NCBI RefSeq assembly: GCF_007829815.1
Contig: NZ_VIWT01000001.1
Coordinates: 5,237,001 to 5,301,000, forward strand
From: Kitasatospora viridis
GTDB lineage: Bacteria; Actinomycetota; Actinomycetes; Streptomycetales; Streptomycetaceae
Length of the DNA stretch: 64,000 nucleotides
Reading direction: 5' to 3'
Position 1 is the first letter of the stretch. Every line of letters starts with the position of its first letter. The notes below the pieces were generated by a model. It had not been told where the DNA came from. It did no database searches and saw only the letters and a list, made by a program, of their open reading frames with translations. This document shows, in pieces, positions 37,001 to 46,225 of the stretch. The position numbers and the translations under genes are program-made.

Positions 37001-40000
37001 CGCTGCTGCCGCCGACGTAGCGGGTGGATGAGGTCAGCTGCCCCTTGGCCAGGGTGTCGTAGGTCCAACCCGCGAGCTGGTTGGCCGGGCTGACGCTGCC
37101 TGTGTAGGTGCCGGTCTTGCGGCCGAGCGTGTCGTAGCTGTAGGCGATGGTGCCGCCCTTCGCGTCCACGGTGTGGTCCACGCGGGAGTTGACGTCGTAG
37201 AAGACCTGGCTGGTGCCGGTGTCCGGGTCGGTTGCGGAGGTCTGGCGGCCCTGGAGGTCGTAGTGGTAGGTCCAGGCGTTGCCGCTCGAGTCGGTACGGC
37301 TCGCGAGCTGGCCGCCTGGTGTGTAGCCGTAAGTGGTGACGTCGGCGTCCGAGGCTTGGCCGGTGGGGTTCGTGGTGTGGTACTGCCACAGTGCGGTGGT
37401 GCGGCCCCGGGCGTCACTGATCTTGCTGACCGGGTCGCCGCCCTGGGGCGGCGTGGTGTCCGTGCGGTCCACGCCCGGGTAGCTGGTCGTGGTGCTCCAC
37501 TGCGGCTGGGCATAGGACATGAACGCGCTGTTGGTGACGCGTCCCATGCCGTCGTACGTGCTCCAGGTTTGCGCCGGTACCTGCGAGTCCTGCGGCGAGA
37601 ACACCGTGCTGTTGGGCAGGGTGTTGGGGTCCCAGTAGGGTGCGGAGCTCTTGACCGTCCAGCCGTGGGAGTCGTAGACGGCGTCCGAGATCAGGCGGCC
37701 CGCGCCACCGGTCGGGTTGGTCTGCTGGGTCTGCCGGAGTCGGCCCAGGCCGTCGTAGATCTGCGTCTGCCAGGAGAAGTCCGTGCTGCCGGGGAGGGTT
37801 TCGCGCAGGGTCCGAGTGGTGACGGTCGACGGGGCGCTGGTGCCGTTGACCGCATAGGTGTAGGCGACGGTCGCGCTCAGGTTGGTGGCGCGATCAGGTG
37901 CCCACATCGCGGTCAGCCGGCCCAGACCGTCGTACTGCTCGGTCGTCACCTCACCGTTCGGGTCGGTGCTGGTCAGCGGGAGCAGGCGGCCCGGGTCCTG
38001 GGTGATGGACTGCACCCAGCCGGTCGGCCCGGTGGAAGCCACCTTGGTCGGCAGCGCTCCGGTCGCCGGGGTGTAGGCGGTGGTCGTGGTCGCCACCACG
38101 ACGCTGGGCGAGGTCAGCTGGGTACCCGAGGGACCGTAGGTCGAACCGTCGCTCGTGCTGGTGCCGACCAGCCGGCCGTAGATGTCGTAGCTCGCCGCCC
38201 CGGTGTTGGTGTACACCGGGTTGCCGCTGGTGTCGTAGTGGTCCAGCTTCTGTGTGCTGGTCGGGTCGCCCGCAGGTCCGACCTGGCCGAAGGGGAGGTT
38301 GTCGAAGAGGGTCCGTGCGTCGGAGACCGTGTTGGTCGCGGTCGGGGCCGTGCCGCACGAGCCCGCGACTGCCTTCGTTTCGTCGAGCAGGCTGGTGATG
38401 CTCGGGTTGCTGCTGGTCGCGTAGCTGTCGGTGGTGCAGATCTCCGGGGTGGCGTTCGTGCCGTCGCCGAGGTCGTCGCTGGTGAGCACCCGGTTGCCGT
38501 GTGCCGGGTCGGTGGTCGTCACCACCTTGGTGGTGCGCCAGCTTCCGTTGGCCAGCGCCGATTGCGAGGTGCTGGTGGCTTGGGAGGCGCCGTAGCGGGC
38601 GATCAGCGGCGGCATGCCGCCGGGCTCGGCCTGCGTCGCGGTGGTCTGCTGGTTGCCGTAGCTGCTGCCGGTCATGGAGACCGGCTGTCCGCCGGCCTGG
38701 TTGAAGGCCTGGGTCGCCAGAGTGGAGCCGGCCAGCCAGTTGCTGTCGGTCACCGTGCCACCCAGCGGGCTGGCCACGGAAACGCTGCGTTGTGTGCCGT
38801 CGGCCTTGTAGTCACCGTCCATGCCGCGCAGGTAGGTGACGGTCTGTTGGGTCTTCGGGGCCTCTCCGGGCAGCGCGCCGCCAGTGGTGATCGTGACGGA
38901 CTGGTAGCCGCGGAAGCTGTCCCAGCTGCGGGTGGCCGGGTCGATGTACGGGGAGTCGTCCCGGTGCCAGGCCGCGTCGCCGTTGTACGTGTAGTCGGTC
39001 CTCACCAGCACCGCGCCGGTAGTTCCGTCCTGCTGGGTCACCTCGGTGACCAGGTACTTGTTGAACCAGTCACTCACCGGCGTCGTCGAACTCGACCCAG
39101 GAAGGTACCACTTGACGGGCATGCACGGTTTGGTGTTGCTGTCCTCCACCGGGCTGCTGGTCTGGGTGCAGGCCGGGTCGGAGTAGATCACGTTGGTCTG
39201 GCCGCCGGTCTCGGTGGTGATCTGCTGGATCCGGGGCTGGTTGAAGGCCGGCTCGGCCGGAACCAGCCCGGCGACCCGGTTGGGCTTCTCAACGGCGGTG
39301 AAGGTGACGGCAGGCAGACTCGTCGTGGTCCCGCCGGTGGAGCCGGTGTGGGTGATCGAGGACAGCCAGAGCGAGGCGGGCGTGCCGTCACCGGGGTCGA
39401 GCAGCGACTGCGAAAGCGCCCAAGTGTCCACCGAGCTGTAGGAATTGCCGACCAGGACCGAAGTGGTGATCGAGGTCAGGCGCTTGGTGGTGAAGAAGGA
39501 CGGCGTGTAGTTGGAGCAACTGGTCGTGCCGTCACAGACCTGGTCGAGGGGCACATCGGGCCAGTAGCTCTGGTTGGCCTTGGTGCGCTGCGACGGGTCG
39601 CAGGTGATCGTGCCGGACGGCAGGCAGCGCTCGGAGGTGTTGAACGTCACCAGGGCCGCAGCCTGCAGGATGCCCTTGGCGGCAACCTGCTCGGACAGCC
39701 TCTGGCCGTAAGCGATCGTCTTGAGGTTTCCACCGCGGGTGTAGCCGACGGCCGTTCCCTTGCCGCTGTTCTGCCCGCCGCCCTGGAGGTACTGGTTGGT
39801 CTCGGGCGTGTAGGTGTAGGTGGTCAGGTTCTGGTGGGGGTCGACGACGTAGTCCAGGTTCCAGCGCCAGCCCATGGTGCAGGACGAGGCTTGGCCGGAG
39901 CTGGAGCTGTAGCAGGGGTCACCCGGATTCGGTGAGTAGACCGGCACGCCCCAGGCGGAGTTGGTCGCCGTATCGGAGCCGTCGCCGCCGGGCAGGTGGT

Positions 40001-41333
40001 TCTGGCCGAAGTAGTACTGCGTTCCGTCGCTGGTGGTCAGCCGCCAGTACTCGCCGGTGGGGAGGCCGTTCGGCGCACCGGTGAGCTGCTCGATCTTCGA
40101 ACCGTTGTCGCTCTGCAGACGCCAGACACCGGTGGCATCGTCCCGGACGATCGGTCCGGAGTGGCCTGCGATGCTGATGACGGCATTCTGTCCGGCCCAG
40201 CACTGGTCACCGCTGTTCGCGATGCCGTCCTTCGAACAGGGCTTGTAGGAACGCTCGATGAACCCGGGCTGGTAGTCCCAACCCGCTCCGATCCAGGAGG
40301 ACTGCGCGTTCTGCGCCGACGTCTTCCCATCTACCGCCGAGGAGTCGTACGAGAGCGCCACCGTGGGCGCCGAACCGCCAAGCGGCGGCGGCAGCTGGAT
40401 CGGGTAGGAGTAGGTGAAGGTGCCCGCGTTGGAGCCCGCGGTCCAGGACATCGACGGATTCAGCGACGTCGCGGCGTAGTTGCCGGCGGGCCCGTTCGGC
40501 GTGGGAGCGGCGGCGAGCACCATTGGGTCAGCCGCACCGTTCGCTCCCTGTGCGGTGTCGGGTTGCGCCGTACCGGCTGCCTCTGACGACGCTTTGGCGG
40601 CTGGGAGTGCGACGTCGGCGGTCAGCGTGCCCGCTACGGTGTCCAGCGTTGCCGCTACCGGGGTCTGGGTCCGGCACTGGGCAGCCGTTGGGGTCGTCAG
40701 CGCGCAGGCGGGGAGTTCCACAAGGCGGGCCCGGTCGGCCCAGGGCCCTCCTCCGAGCGCGTTGACGTCGAGCTTCACCTGGAGCCGATCGGCTGCCTGG
40801 CCGGTCAGGCTGACCAGCGGGGTTTCGGCTCCCGCTGCGCTGCCCCCTCCGGCATCGGTCACCGCCACGGCCACGGAGCGCGTGACGGCGGCGGTGTCCG
40901 GCGCCGCACTGACGAATACCGGCAGTTCGCCGGCCTGGACCGGAGTGCCTCCCGCCGAGGCCGATGACGTCCCGCCGGTCGCGGCGCGCGCTGCCCGCGC
41001 CTCCGGGGAGTCGGCACCGACTGTGACGGTCGACTTTCCGGCGCGCCCGGTTGGGACCGGTACGGGCTTCCAGGTCGTCGGGACGGGGAACCGGGGCGGC
41101 TGGACGCCGGTCGGCTTGAGATTCACGCCCTTGACCGGCTTGGTCGCTGAGCCCAGCGGAGTGTTCGGCGGGTTCCAGATCCGGTCCGCCCGCAGCCGGG
41201 CCGCGGCGAACGCGGTGGTCGACGGCGCAACGACCAGGGTCAGCAGGGCCGCGAACACCACCGAGATGCTCGCCGCACGGTGTCGCCCCCACATCCAGCG
41301 ACCGATCGACGAACGTGCCCGCCAAGCACTCAC
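34026..41333 (-). CDS. Secreted Rhs/YD-repeat polymorphic toxin with HINT module
   Basis: 2,435 residues. It starts at a GTG with GGGAG upstream. Residues 1-45 form a signal peptide (a basic start, then ISVVFAALLTLVVA, cleavage near AFAA). Residues about 300-2000 are rich in YD repeats (Y-D-x-x-G-x-x), which form a shell around the toxin. The Rhs core is near 1980-2050 (GLTNLGAREYQPATGRFLNPDP). A HINT intein-like domain spans about 2185-2317 (TNSFPGNTQVVLADGS... to VLVHN) and would release the tip. The last 118 residues are the toxin tip, of a fold I do not know, encoded with visibly lower GC. The immunity gene overlaps the stop. Rhs proteins of this kind act in contact competition; export here is probably Sec-dependent. 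Confidence 0.92.
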   Translation of the reverse strand: MSAWRARSSIGRWMWGRHRAASISVVFAALLTLVVAPSTTAFAAARLRADRIWNPPNTPLGSATKPVKGVNLKPTGVQPPRFPVPTTWKPVPVPTGRAGKSTVTVGADSPEARAARAATGGTSSASAGGTPVQAGELPVFVSAAPDTAAVTRSVAVAVTDAGGGSAAGAETPLVSLTGQAADRLQVKLDVNALGGGPWADRARLVELPACALTTPTAAQCRTQTPVAATLDTVAGTLTADVALPAAKASSEAAGTAQPDTAQGANGAADPMVLAAAPTPNGPAGNYAATSLNPSMSWTAGSNAGTFTYSYPIQLPPPLGGSAPTVALSYDSSAVDGKTSAQNAQSSWIGAGWDYQPGFIERSYKPCSKDGIANSGDQCWAGQNAVISIAGHSGPIVRDDATGVWRLQSDNGSKIEQLTGAPNGLPTGEYWRLTTSDGTQYYFGQNHLPGGDGSDTATNSAWGVPVYSPNPGDPCYSSSSGQASSCTMGWRWNLDYVVDPHQNLTTYTYTPETNQYLQGGGQNSGKGTAVGYTRGGNLKTIAYGQRLSEQVAAKGILQAAALVTFNTSERCLPSGTITCDPSQRTKANQSYWPDVPLDQVCDGTTSCSNYTPSFFTTKRLTSITTSVLVGNSYSSVDTWALSQSLLDPGDGTPASLWLSSITHTGSTGGTTTSLPAVTFTAVEKPNRVAGLVPAEPAFNQPRIQQITTETGGQTNVIYSDPACTQTSSPVEDSNTKPCMPVKWYLPGSSSTTPVSDWFNKYLVTEVTQQDGTTGAVLVRTDYTYNGDAAWHRDDSPYIDPATRSWDSFRGYQSVTITTGGALPGEAPKTQQTVTYLRGMDGDYKADGTQRSVSVASPLGGTVTDSNWLAGSTLATQAFNQAGGQPVSMTGSSYGNQQTTATQAEPGGMPPLIARYGASQATSTSQSALANGSWRTTKVVTTTDPAHGNRVLTSDDLGDGTNATPEICTTDSYATSSNPSITSLLDETKAVAGSCGTAPTATNTVSDARTLFDNLPFGQVGPAGDPTSTQKLDHYDTSGNPVYTNTGAASYDIYGRLVGTSTSDGSTYGPSGTQLTSPSVVVATTTTAYTPATGALPTKVASTGPTGWVQSITQDPGRLLPLTSTDPNGEVTTEQYDGLGRLTAMWAPDRATNLSATVAYTYAVNGTSAPSTVTTRTLRETLPGSTDFSWQTQIYDGLGRLRQTQQTNPTGGAGRLISDAVYDSHGWTVKSSAPYWDPNTLPNSTVFSPQDSQVPAQTWSTYDGMGRVTNSAFMSYAQPQWSTTTSYPGVDRTDTTPPQGGDPVSKISDARGRTTALWQYHTTNPTGQASDADVTTYGYTPGGQLASRTDSSGNAWTYHYDLQGRQTSATDPDTGTSQVFYDVNSRVDHTVDAKGGTIAYSYDTLGRKTGTYTGSVSPANQLAGWTYDTLAKGQLTSSTRYVGGSSGQAYTEAVTGYDTAYRPQGTSITIPSSEGGLAGTYTTSTTYNPVLGTVATTTLPALGGLPSETVGYDYTVTGSLLDSAGNDYLVDRVVTDAYGRPTRTTVGAPGNQVVSTQQWDQATGHLITSWIDRQTETVSADKIGYTYNPAGAVTSVTDNQDATTTDRQCFTYDYLGRLTNAWTDTGGTTTRPTGAWTDSSGATQGSGASASVPGIGGCTNANGPAGSGSSLSIGGPAPYWQTYGYDATGNRKTLVQHDPTGNTAKDITTTETFGAPGSLNTPTSAPNTGGGTGGPHALLSSTTSAATGNSTASYQYDPLGNTTSVTGTSGTTTLTWDGEDKLSSATTTGQQAGTTYLYDADGNQLIRRDPGKTTVNLGPDELTLDTSSGSTSDVRYYGSPGGITVTRVTAATGGGTLVYQAADPHGTSSIQIANDAAQTVTRRLSDPFGNPRGTQPATGTWSGDKAFVAGTLDPATGLTNLGAREYQPATGRFLNPDPVIADADPQQWNGYAYGDNDPTNLSDPNGTCPADICGAGTPIGGTGTGGTPVRYVADGSGIPSQSLTFGQPAHVTTSTAKNPYDVPYKEDKGDIYIWGVRVPSQKELDARAETDSKDYGHNLTVWAQGVCDGGFDDPQSPSPVDNFCNAASKVGLLGGNMTGRDPFGIADVIDCVGHGKNCTAAVVDVALLAVPAGLGKVAEALRGADAVGAAADAAGGLAADGERSIVEQLAGCTTNSFPGNTQVVLADGSSKPIDQVRVGDHVLATDPQSGQTKAEPVTATITTPDDQDLTDLAIQDPHGTTTGALTTTWHHPFWDVTEGKWVDASQLKPGEQLRRPDSSTTEVVSVHNRHGDLVTHNLTVAQIHTYYVLAGNTPVLVHNSDGPCGTHLALGLTQERASGANLAQFAGEQGAVIWKDPQFADLFPNGSWSDTALRSMIDRVVSGGGKISFNLQGVQDVEGVIAGRTAPGLPTSIELQHICGSAGVRAATTFLNGSAPC

Positions 41334-41604
41334 AGCTACTCCCAGAGCAAGACTGATTGGTCGTCACATATACATGCCTGCAAGGCAATCGCTGCTGGAC
41401 CTTATGCGAACCCAGGTCGTCGGGGCCACCTCTGCAGCTTTGACGGAGGACGGAATTTGTAAATCCTTGACCAATCCACCGGAACTAGTCGGACATGTCC
41501 CTACAACCTGCAAGGCGACTTGACCGCACGGCGGTTGGCCACGCATGGTTCCGACTCGAACGCTCACCCCGCCGGACGGGTACGAGGGAGGACATTCGCA
41601 AATC
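41334..41604. promoter_or_regulatory. Divergent promoter region between rhs and the LamG/ricin gene
   Basis: 271 bp, lower in GC than its surroundings, containing both promoters. TTGACC at 41467-41472 could be a -35 for the rightward gene, but no good -10 is spaced from it. GGGAG lies just before the rhs GTG. Confidence 0.35.
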
Positions 41605-44600
41605 ATGGAAAATTCGACACCAGGGATCCGCATTTACAGCCCCCACCTGCGAAGTCATGGTCGGATGCGGCTGATTGCGCTGAGCATGGGTAGCGTGCTG
41701 TCTCTCGGTCTCTTGTTCGCACCGACGGCCAGGGCCACCGATGGGCCGCAACCGCCGTCGGGTGCGCCCGCACTGACCTCAGCATCGAACGCGGCGCCTC
41801 CGCTCTCGCCGACCGCGCAGGCGATCTCCGACGCCCGTGCCAAGGCAAAGGCCAGCGGACTACCCGCGCCGGTGGACGCCCTCACCACAGCGACATCATC
41901 AACCTCCGTCAATCCCAACGGCACCCTCACCACCACCGACTACACGGCGCCCGTCCGCGTGCGGCAGGGGTCGACCTGGGCGGCAATCGACACGACCTTG
42001 CGCAGCAACAACGACGGAACACTCAGCCCCGCCGTGGCGCCGACCGCCCTGAAACTCTCTGGCGGAGGCGCCGGTCCGCTGGCAACCGTCACCACCGCGA
42101 GCGGCCAGCAGCTCTCCGTCACCGCCCCGTTCCCCCTGCCCGCCCCCAGCGTCTCCGGAGCCACGGCCACGTACAGCGGTGTCCTCACGTCCGACGTCGA
42201 CCTGCAGGTCACCGCGCTGCCGGACGGCGGCTGGCGCGACGTCATCGTCGTCAAGACCGCTGCGGCAGCAGCCAATCCGGCCCTGGAGTCACTGAACTTC
42301 CCGATCGCCGCCTCGGGCCTGACGGCGTCGTCGGACGCTTCCGGCAATGTCACCTTCAAGGACGGTTTCGGCACTGTCTGGCTGCACGCTCCCACGCCGA
42401 TGGAATGGGACTCCAGCACTCCGCCGCCCGCCGCCTCGGGGACCACCAGTACCCGGACTGGACTTTCCCAGGCCGCACCCACGGCCGCCGGTGACGCCTC
42501 AGGGGCGGCCACATCCACTCCGGACGGACCGGGCGACAGCGCCAACGTCGCGCCGATCGCCGTCAGCACAGCGGGCAACGATCTCTCCCTGACACCCGAT
42601 CAGAGCGTACTCGGCAAGGGCACCGGCCCGTGGTTCATCGACCCCAGCATCAGTGCCGACAGCGGCACACAGCACTGGGTCCAGGTCCAGGAGAACCACC
42701 CGGACACCAAGAACTACGACGTCCAGTCACCCGTGGGCACCGGCTACTGCGGCTACTCGGACTGCACCGGCTACGGCCGCTACCGCGGCTACTTCCAGAT
42801 CGGCATCAACCCGAACATCTACAATCAGCCAAGTGGAGCGCCCAGCCCGCCCACCGTGTACAACTCGACGTTCTACGCCCAGGTTTCGGACGCCTCCAGC
42901 CCGTCGAGCCAGACGCCGTTCGGGCTCTACTGGACACCTCCGATCGACGGCAACACGACCTGGAACAACCAGCCCTGCGGCACCAACGGCACCATGGCCG
43001 GGTGCAGCAAGATCGGCCCTTCCTTCCCGCTCACCGGCACCGGCCCGATCTCCTTCGACGTCACCGCCCAGATGCAGCAGGCCGCGCAACAGCACTGGGC
43101 GAACTGGACGGTGGGAATCGCCCCAGACGACGAGAACAACAAGTACTACCGCCACCACATCAGCATCAGCCCGGGCAGCGCTCCCCACATCACCACCAAC
43201 TACGACATCCAGCCGAGCACTTGGGGAGCCAGCACCACTCCCCAGCCGGGCTTCGCATCGACCAACACCTACTTCCCGTGCAACAGCCACAACGGCAACC
43301 CCTGGGACAACGTCGGCTGGATCGGCGCCAACCAGAACGTCCAACTGGCGGTTGACAGCTGGTCGCCAGCGGGACTCAACCTGCACACCGCGTTCAACAT
43401 GTTCTGGAACTCCGGCGGCACTCAGGGCAACCTCAACCTCGACAGCGGATGGGGTGGCAGCTACAACGTCGGCGCGGGAGCCCAGAGTGTCACCGTCCCG
43501 GTCTCCCAGCTGACCGACGGCCAGGTGTACGGCTGGCACGCCGGCTCCTACGATGCCGACCCGGCCGGCAACGGTCTCGGCGCGCCCTGGAGCGAGCTGT
43601 GCTACTTCGGCGTGGACCGGACCCCACCCACCGTGTCCATCAGCTCCACCGACTTCCCGATGTCCGGCACTCCCAACCCGAGCCCCGCCAAGTGGGCCGG
43701 CGACACGGGGGCGTTCACGCTCCACGGCTTTGACCCGGCACCGAGCGGCGGCTCGGCCTCGGGCGTGGCCTGCTACCGGGTGAGCACCCAGCCCAGCCCG
43801 GCCACCGGCTGGAAGTGCACCGACGGCACCAGCAACGGCGTGTACCCGAACAACACTGCGACCAACACTGTGAACTTCCCGTTCCAGGCCGGCAACTGGG
43901 GTACCAACATCCTCTACGCCCAGGCCCAGGACAACGCCGGCAACTACAGCCAGCCGACGGCCTACGCCTTCTATGCTCCATGGAATCCGAAGAGCCCGAC
44001 CGTCTTCGGTGACATCACCGGCGGCAAGAAGCCGAACATCGTGCTGCCGGACAGCTCGGGCAACCTCAAGGTGGTCAACACCGCCGAGGACCCGGCGAAC
44101 GCGATCGCGGCCGGCGCCAGCATGGCGCCGGTCACCGATGGTTCAGGTTGGACCAACGTCCAGATCAGCCATCGGGGTTCGCTCAAGAGCGGGATCTACA
44201 CCGATGACCTGATTGCGCACGCAGCCGGCGGGGTGGACGTCTACCTGTACGTCAACGACGGCAGCGGCAACCTCTTCACCAAGACAACCCTCGGCACCAT
44301 CCCGATGAACTGCCAGGACGCCACCGGCGCTCCCCTGCCGAACGGTTGCCCCGGCGGCTACACCGACGCCAACGACACCTGGGCGAACGCCAGTCAGGTC
44401 GTGGCGCTCGGCACTCCGGAGGGTGAGGTCAACACCAGCCCCGGCGCCACCAGGACCTCGCTCATCGCGGTCGTCAACAAACAGCTCTGGCTCTTCCACT
44501 CCGGCAAGACACTGATCCAGAAACTCGACGGCACCGCCCGACTGCTCTCCAGCGCCGACTGGAGCAACTACGACCTCATCAACCCCGGCCCGGCAAACGG

Positions 44601-45966
44601 CACCAACCAACCGACACTCTGGGCCCGCAACCGCACCGACGGCACCATCCACGCCTATCCGATCACCGGTGGCGCGACCCCCAACTACAGCGCCCTCGCC
44701 GACCCCACCGGCGGCACAGTGCTGAGCGGCATCAACCTGCCGGTCGCGAGCTACCCAAGGGTCGGCTCCTCGGGCGACCTCAACGGAGACGGTGTAGCTG
44801 ACCTCTGGGCCGCCAACCCGTCGGGCCAGGTCACCATCTGGAGCGGCACCAGCCAGGACAACACCGCAGGCACCCCGGTCAACGGCTTCAAGAACCCCAC
44901 CTCGCCCACCTCGATGCCGGCCGCCCTGGGCGTCTGGACGCTCACCGGCACGGCCAACACTGATCAGACCAGGACTCCGGACGCCTTCAACCAGGTCGCT
45001 GGCACACCGCTAGGAGCACACCCTGGCAGCCTCAACGGCGTGACCTTCACCCCCGACACCCCAACCACCAACGTAGCCAACGTCGCGTCCTTCGACGGCT
45101 CCACCAGCAGGATCGACACCAACGGACCCGTGGTGGACACAACCAAGTCCTTCACCGTCGACGCATGGGCCAAGCCGAACTCGAACGGCGGCGTCGTACT
45201 CGCCCAAGACGGCAGCTCGACCTCCGGGTTCATGCTCTGGCCCGACAACGGGACCTGGCGCTTCGCCATGGCCACCGCAGACACCAGCGGCTGGCCGTAC
45301 GACACCACCAACCTCACCAACAACAACGCCGCTGTCCAACTGGGGAGCTGGACGCATCTCACCGCCAGCTACAACGCCACGACACGCCAAATGTCACTCT
45401 TCGTCAATGGCAGCCTCGCCGGCACCGGGACCCACCAGAACCCCATCCCGTTCAACGGCAACTTCGGCATCGGCCGCTGGCTGAACAACGGCCGGACCAG
45501 CAACTACTTCAACGGACGAATCAGCGGAGTCGCCGCCTACACCGGGGTCATCACGCCCGGCACCGTCCCCGGCGCAATCGCCGTCAGCTCGGCCAGCACC
45601 AAGTGCGTGGACCTCAACCAGGACAACACAACTCCCGGGAACATCGTCCAGGTCTGGGACTGCAACGGCACCCCGAGCCAGCAGTGGAGCTTCCAGCCCG
45701 ACGGTACCGTCAACGTCGGCGGAGGCTGCCTCGACGCGACTGGCGCCGGCACCGCCGACGGAACCCTGATCGAATACTGGACCTGCGTGTCTGGGGCACT
45801 CAATCAGCAGTGGATCCCCCGAGCCGACGGCAGCATCTACAACCCTGCCTCCGGCCGCTGCCTTGACGACCCGGCCGGCAACCTCGTCGACGGCACCCGT
45901 TTGGAGCTCTGGGACTGCGTTCCCGGCGCCGCCAACCAACGCTGGACCATCACCGCCACCGCATAA
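41605..45966 (+). CDS. Large secreted protein with LamG and ricin-type (CBM13) domains
   Basis: 1,453 residues from the ATG at 41605 (GAGGGAGGA lies 13-21 bp upstream; an alternative ATG is at 41545). A signal peptide is evident (MRLIALSMGSVLSLGLLFAP, cleavage near ARA). After a Pro/Ala/Ser-rich linker come beta-rich extracellular regions, FG-GAP-like repeats (GDITGGKKPNIVLPDSSG; GDLNGDGVADLWAANPSG near 1060), a LamG jelly roll (about 1150-1310, VASFDGSTSRI) and a C-terminal beta-trefoil with three Q-x-W units (QQWSF, QQWIP, QRWTI). It should bind cell-wall or surface glycans. Divergent from rhs, it may be a partner that helps export or anchor the toxin; that is inference. Confidence 0.88.
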   Translation: MENSTPGIRIYSPHLRSHGRMRLIALSMGSVLSLGLLFAPTARATDGPQPPSGAPALTSASNAAPPLSPTAQAISDARAKAKASGLPAPVDALTTATSSTSVNPNGTLTTTDYTAPVRVRQGSTWAAIDTTLRSNNDGTLSPAVAPTALKLSGGGAGPLATVTTASGQQLSVTAPFPLPAPSVSGATATYSGVLTSDVDLQVTALPDGGWRDVIVVKTAAAAANPALESLNFPIAASGLTASSDASGNVTFKDGFGTVWLHAPTPMEWDSSTPPPAASGTTSTRTGLSQAAPTAAGDASGAATSTPDGPGDSANVAPIAVSTAGNDLSLTPDQSVLGKGTGPWFIDPSISADSGTQHWVQVQENHPDTKNYDVQSPVGTGYCGYSDCTGYGRYRGYFQIGINPNIYNQPSGAPSPPTVYNSTFYAQVSDASSPSSQTPFGLYWTPPIDGNTTWNNQPCGTNGTMAGCSKIGPSFPLTGTGPISFDVTAQMQQAAQQHWANWTVGIAPDDENNKYYRHHISISPGSAPHITTNYDIQPSTWGASTTPQPGFASTNTYFPCNSHNGNPWDNVGWIGANQNVQLAVDSWSPAGLNLHTAFNMFWNSGGTQGNLNLDSGWGGSYNVGAGAQSVTVPVSQLTDGQVYGWHAGSYDADPAGNGLGAPWSELCYFGVDRTPPTVSISSTDFPMSGTPNPSPAKWAGDTGAFTLHGFDPAPSGGSASGVACYRVSTQPSPATGWKCTDGTSNGVYPNNTATNTVNFPFQAGNWGTNILYAQAQDNAGNYSQPTAYAFYAPWNPKSPTVFGDITGGKKPNIVLPDSSGNLKVVNTAEDPANAIAAGASMAPVTDGSGWTNVQISHRGSLKSGIYTDDLIAHAAGGVDVYLYVNDGSGNLFTKTTLGTIPMNCQDATGAPLPNGCPGGYTDANDTWANASQVVALGTPEGEVNTSPGATRTSLIAVVNKQLWLFHSGKTLIQKLDGTARLLSSADWSNYDLINPGPANGTNQPTLWARNRTDGTIHAYPITGGATPNYSALADPTGGTVLSGINLPVASYPRVGSSGDLNGDGVADLWAANPSGQVTIWSGTSQDNTAGTPVNGFKNPTSPTSMPAALGVWTLTGTANTDQTRTPDAFNQVAGTPLGAHPGSLNGVTFTPDTPTTNVANVASFDGSTSRIDTNGPVVDTTKSFTVDAWAKPNSNGGVVLAQDGSSTSGFMLWPDNGTWRFAMATADTSGWPYDTTNLTNNNAAVQLGSWTHLTASYNATTRQMSLFVNGSLAGTGTHQNPIPFNGNFGIGRWLNNGRTSNYFNGRISGVAAYTGVITPGTVPGAIAVSSASTKCVDLNQDNTTPGNIVQVWDCNGTPSQQWSFQPDGTVNVGGGCLDATGAGTADGTLIEYWTCVSGALNQQWIPRADGSIYNPASGRCLDDPAGNLVDGTRLELWDCVPGAANQRWTITATA

Positions 45967-45989
45967 CCGCGCCCCCACCGGACACCAAC

Positions 45990-46022
45990 GGCTCGCCACG
46001 CCCGTCCAGGGCGTGGCGAGCC
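45990..46022 (+). terminator. 13-bp hairpin terminator
   Basis: Arms 45990-46002 and 46010-46022 pair perfectly around a 7-nt loop, 24 bp after the LamG/ricin gene stop. No T-run. Confidence 0.7.
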
Positions 46023-46154
46023 GTGGTCGGATGGCGACAGTGCCGGGCGCGCTCTCGAGTCCGCGTGCCTGAGCGGGCCGTAACCGACTTCAACCCCGCG
46101 CCTCGGACGCTACACCGGCAGGGCCGAACCAATCGGGTCGCCACAGAGGACATC

Positions 46155-46185
46155 GGTTCGAGTCCCGGGCGATCCCCCTCCACCA
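46155..46185 (+). other. tRNA-like 3' remnant
   Basis: GGTTCGAGTCCCGGGC followed by GATCCCCCTCCACCA looks like a T-arm and acceptor end with CCA, but no proper cloverleaf can be folded upstream and the T-stem does not pair well. It may be a decayed attachment site of another element. Low certainty. Confidence 0.3.
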
Positions 46186-46225
46186 CGTGATGCGAGCTTT
46201 GCCCTATTTCGTGGACACTCGCCTG

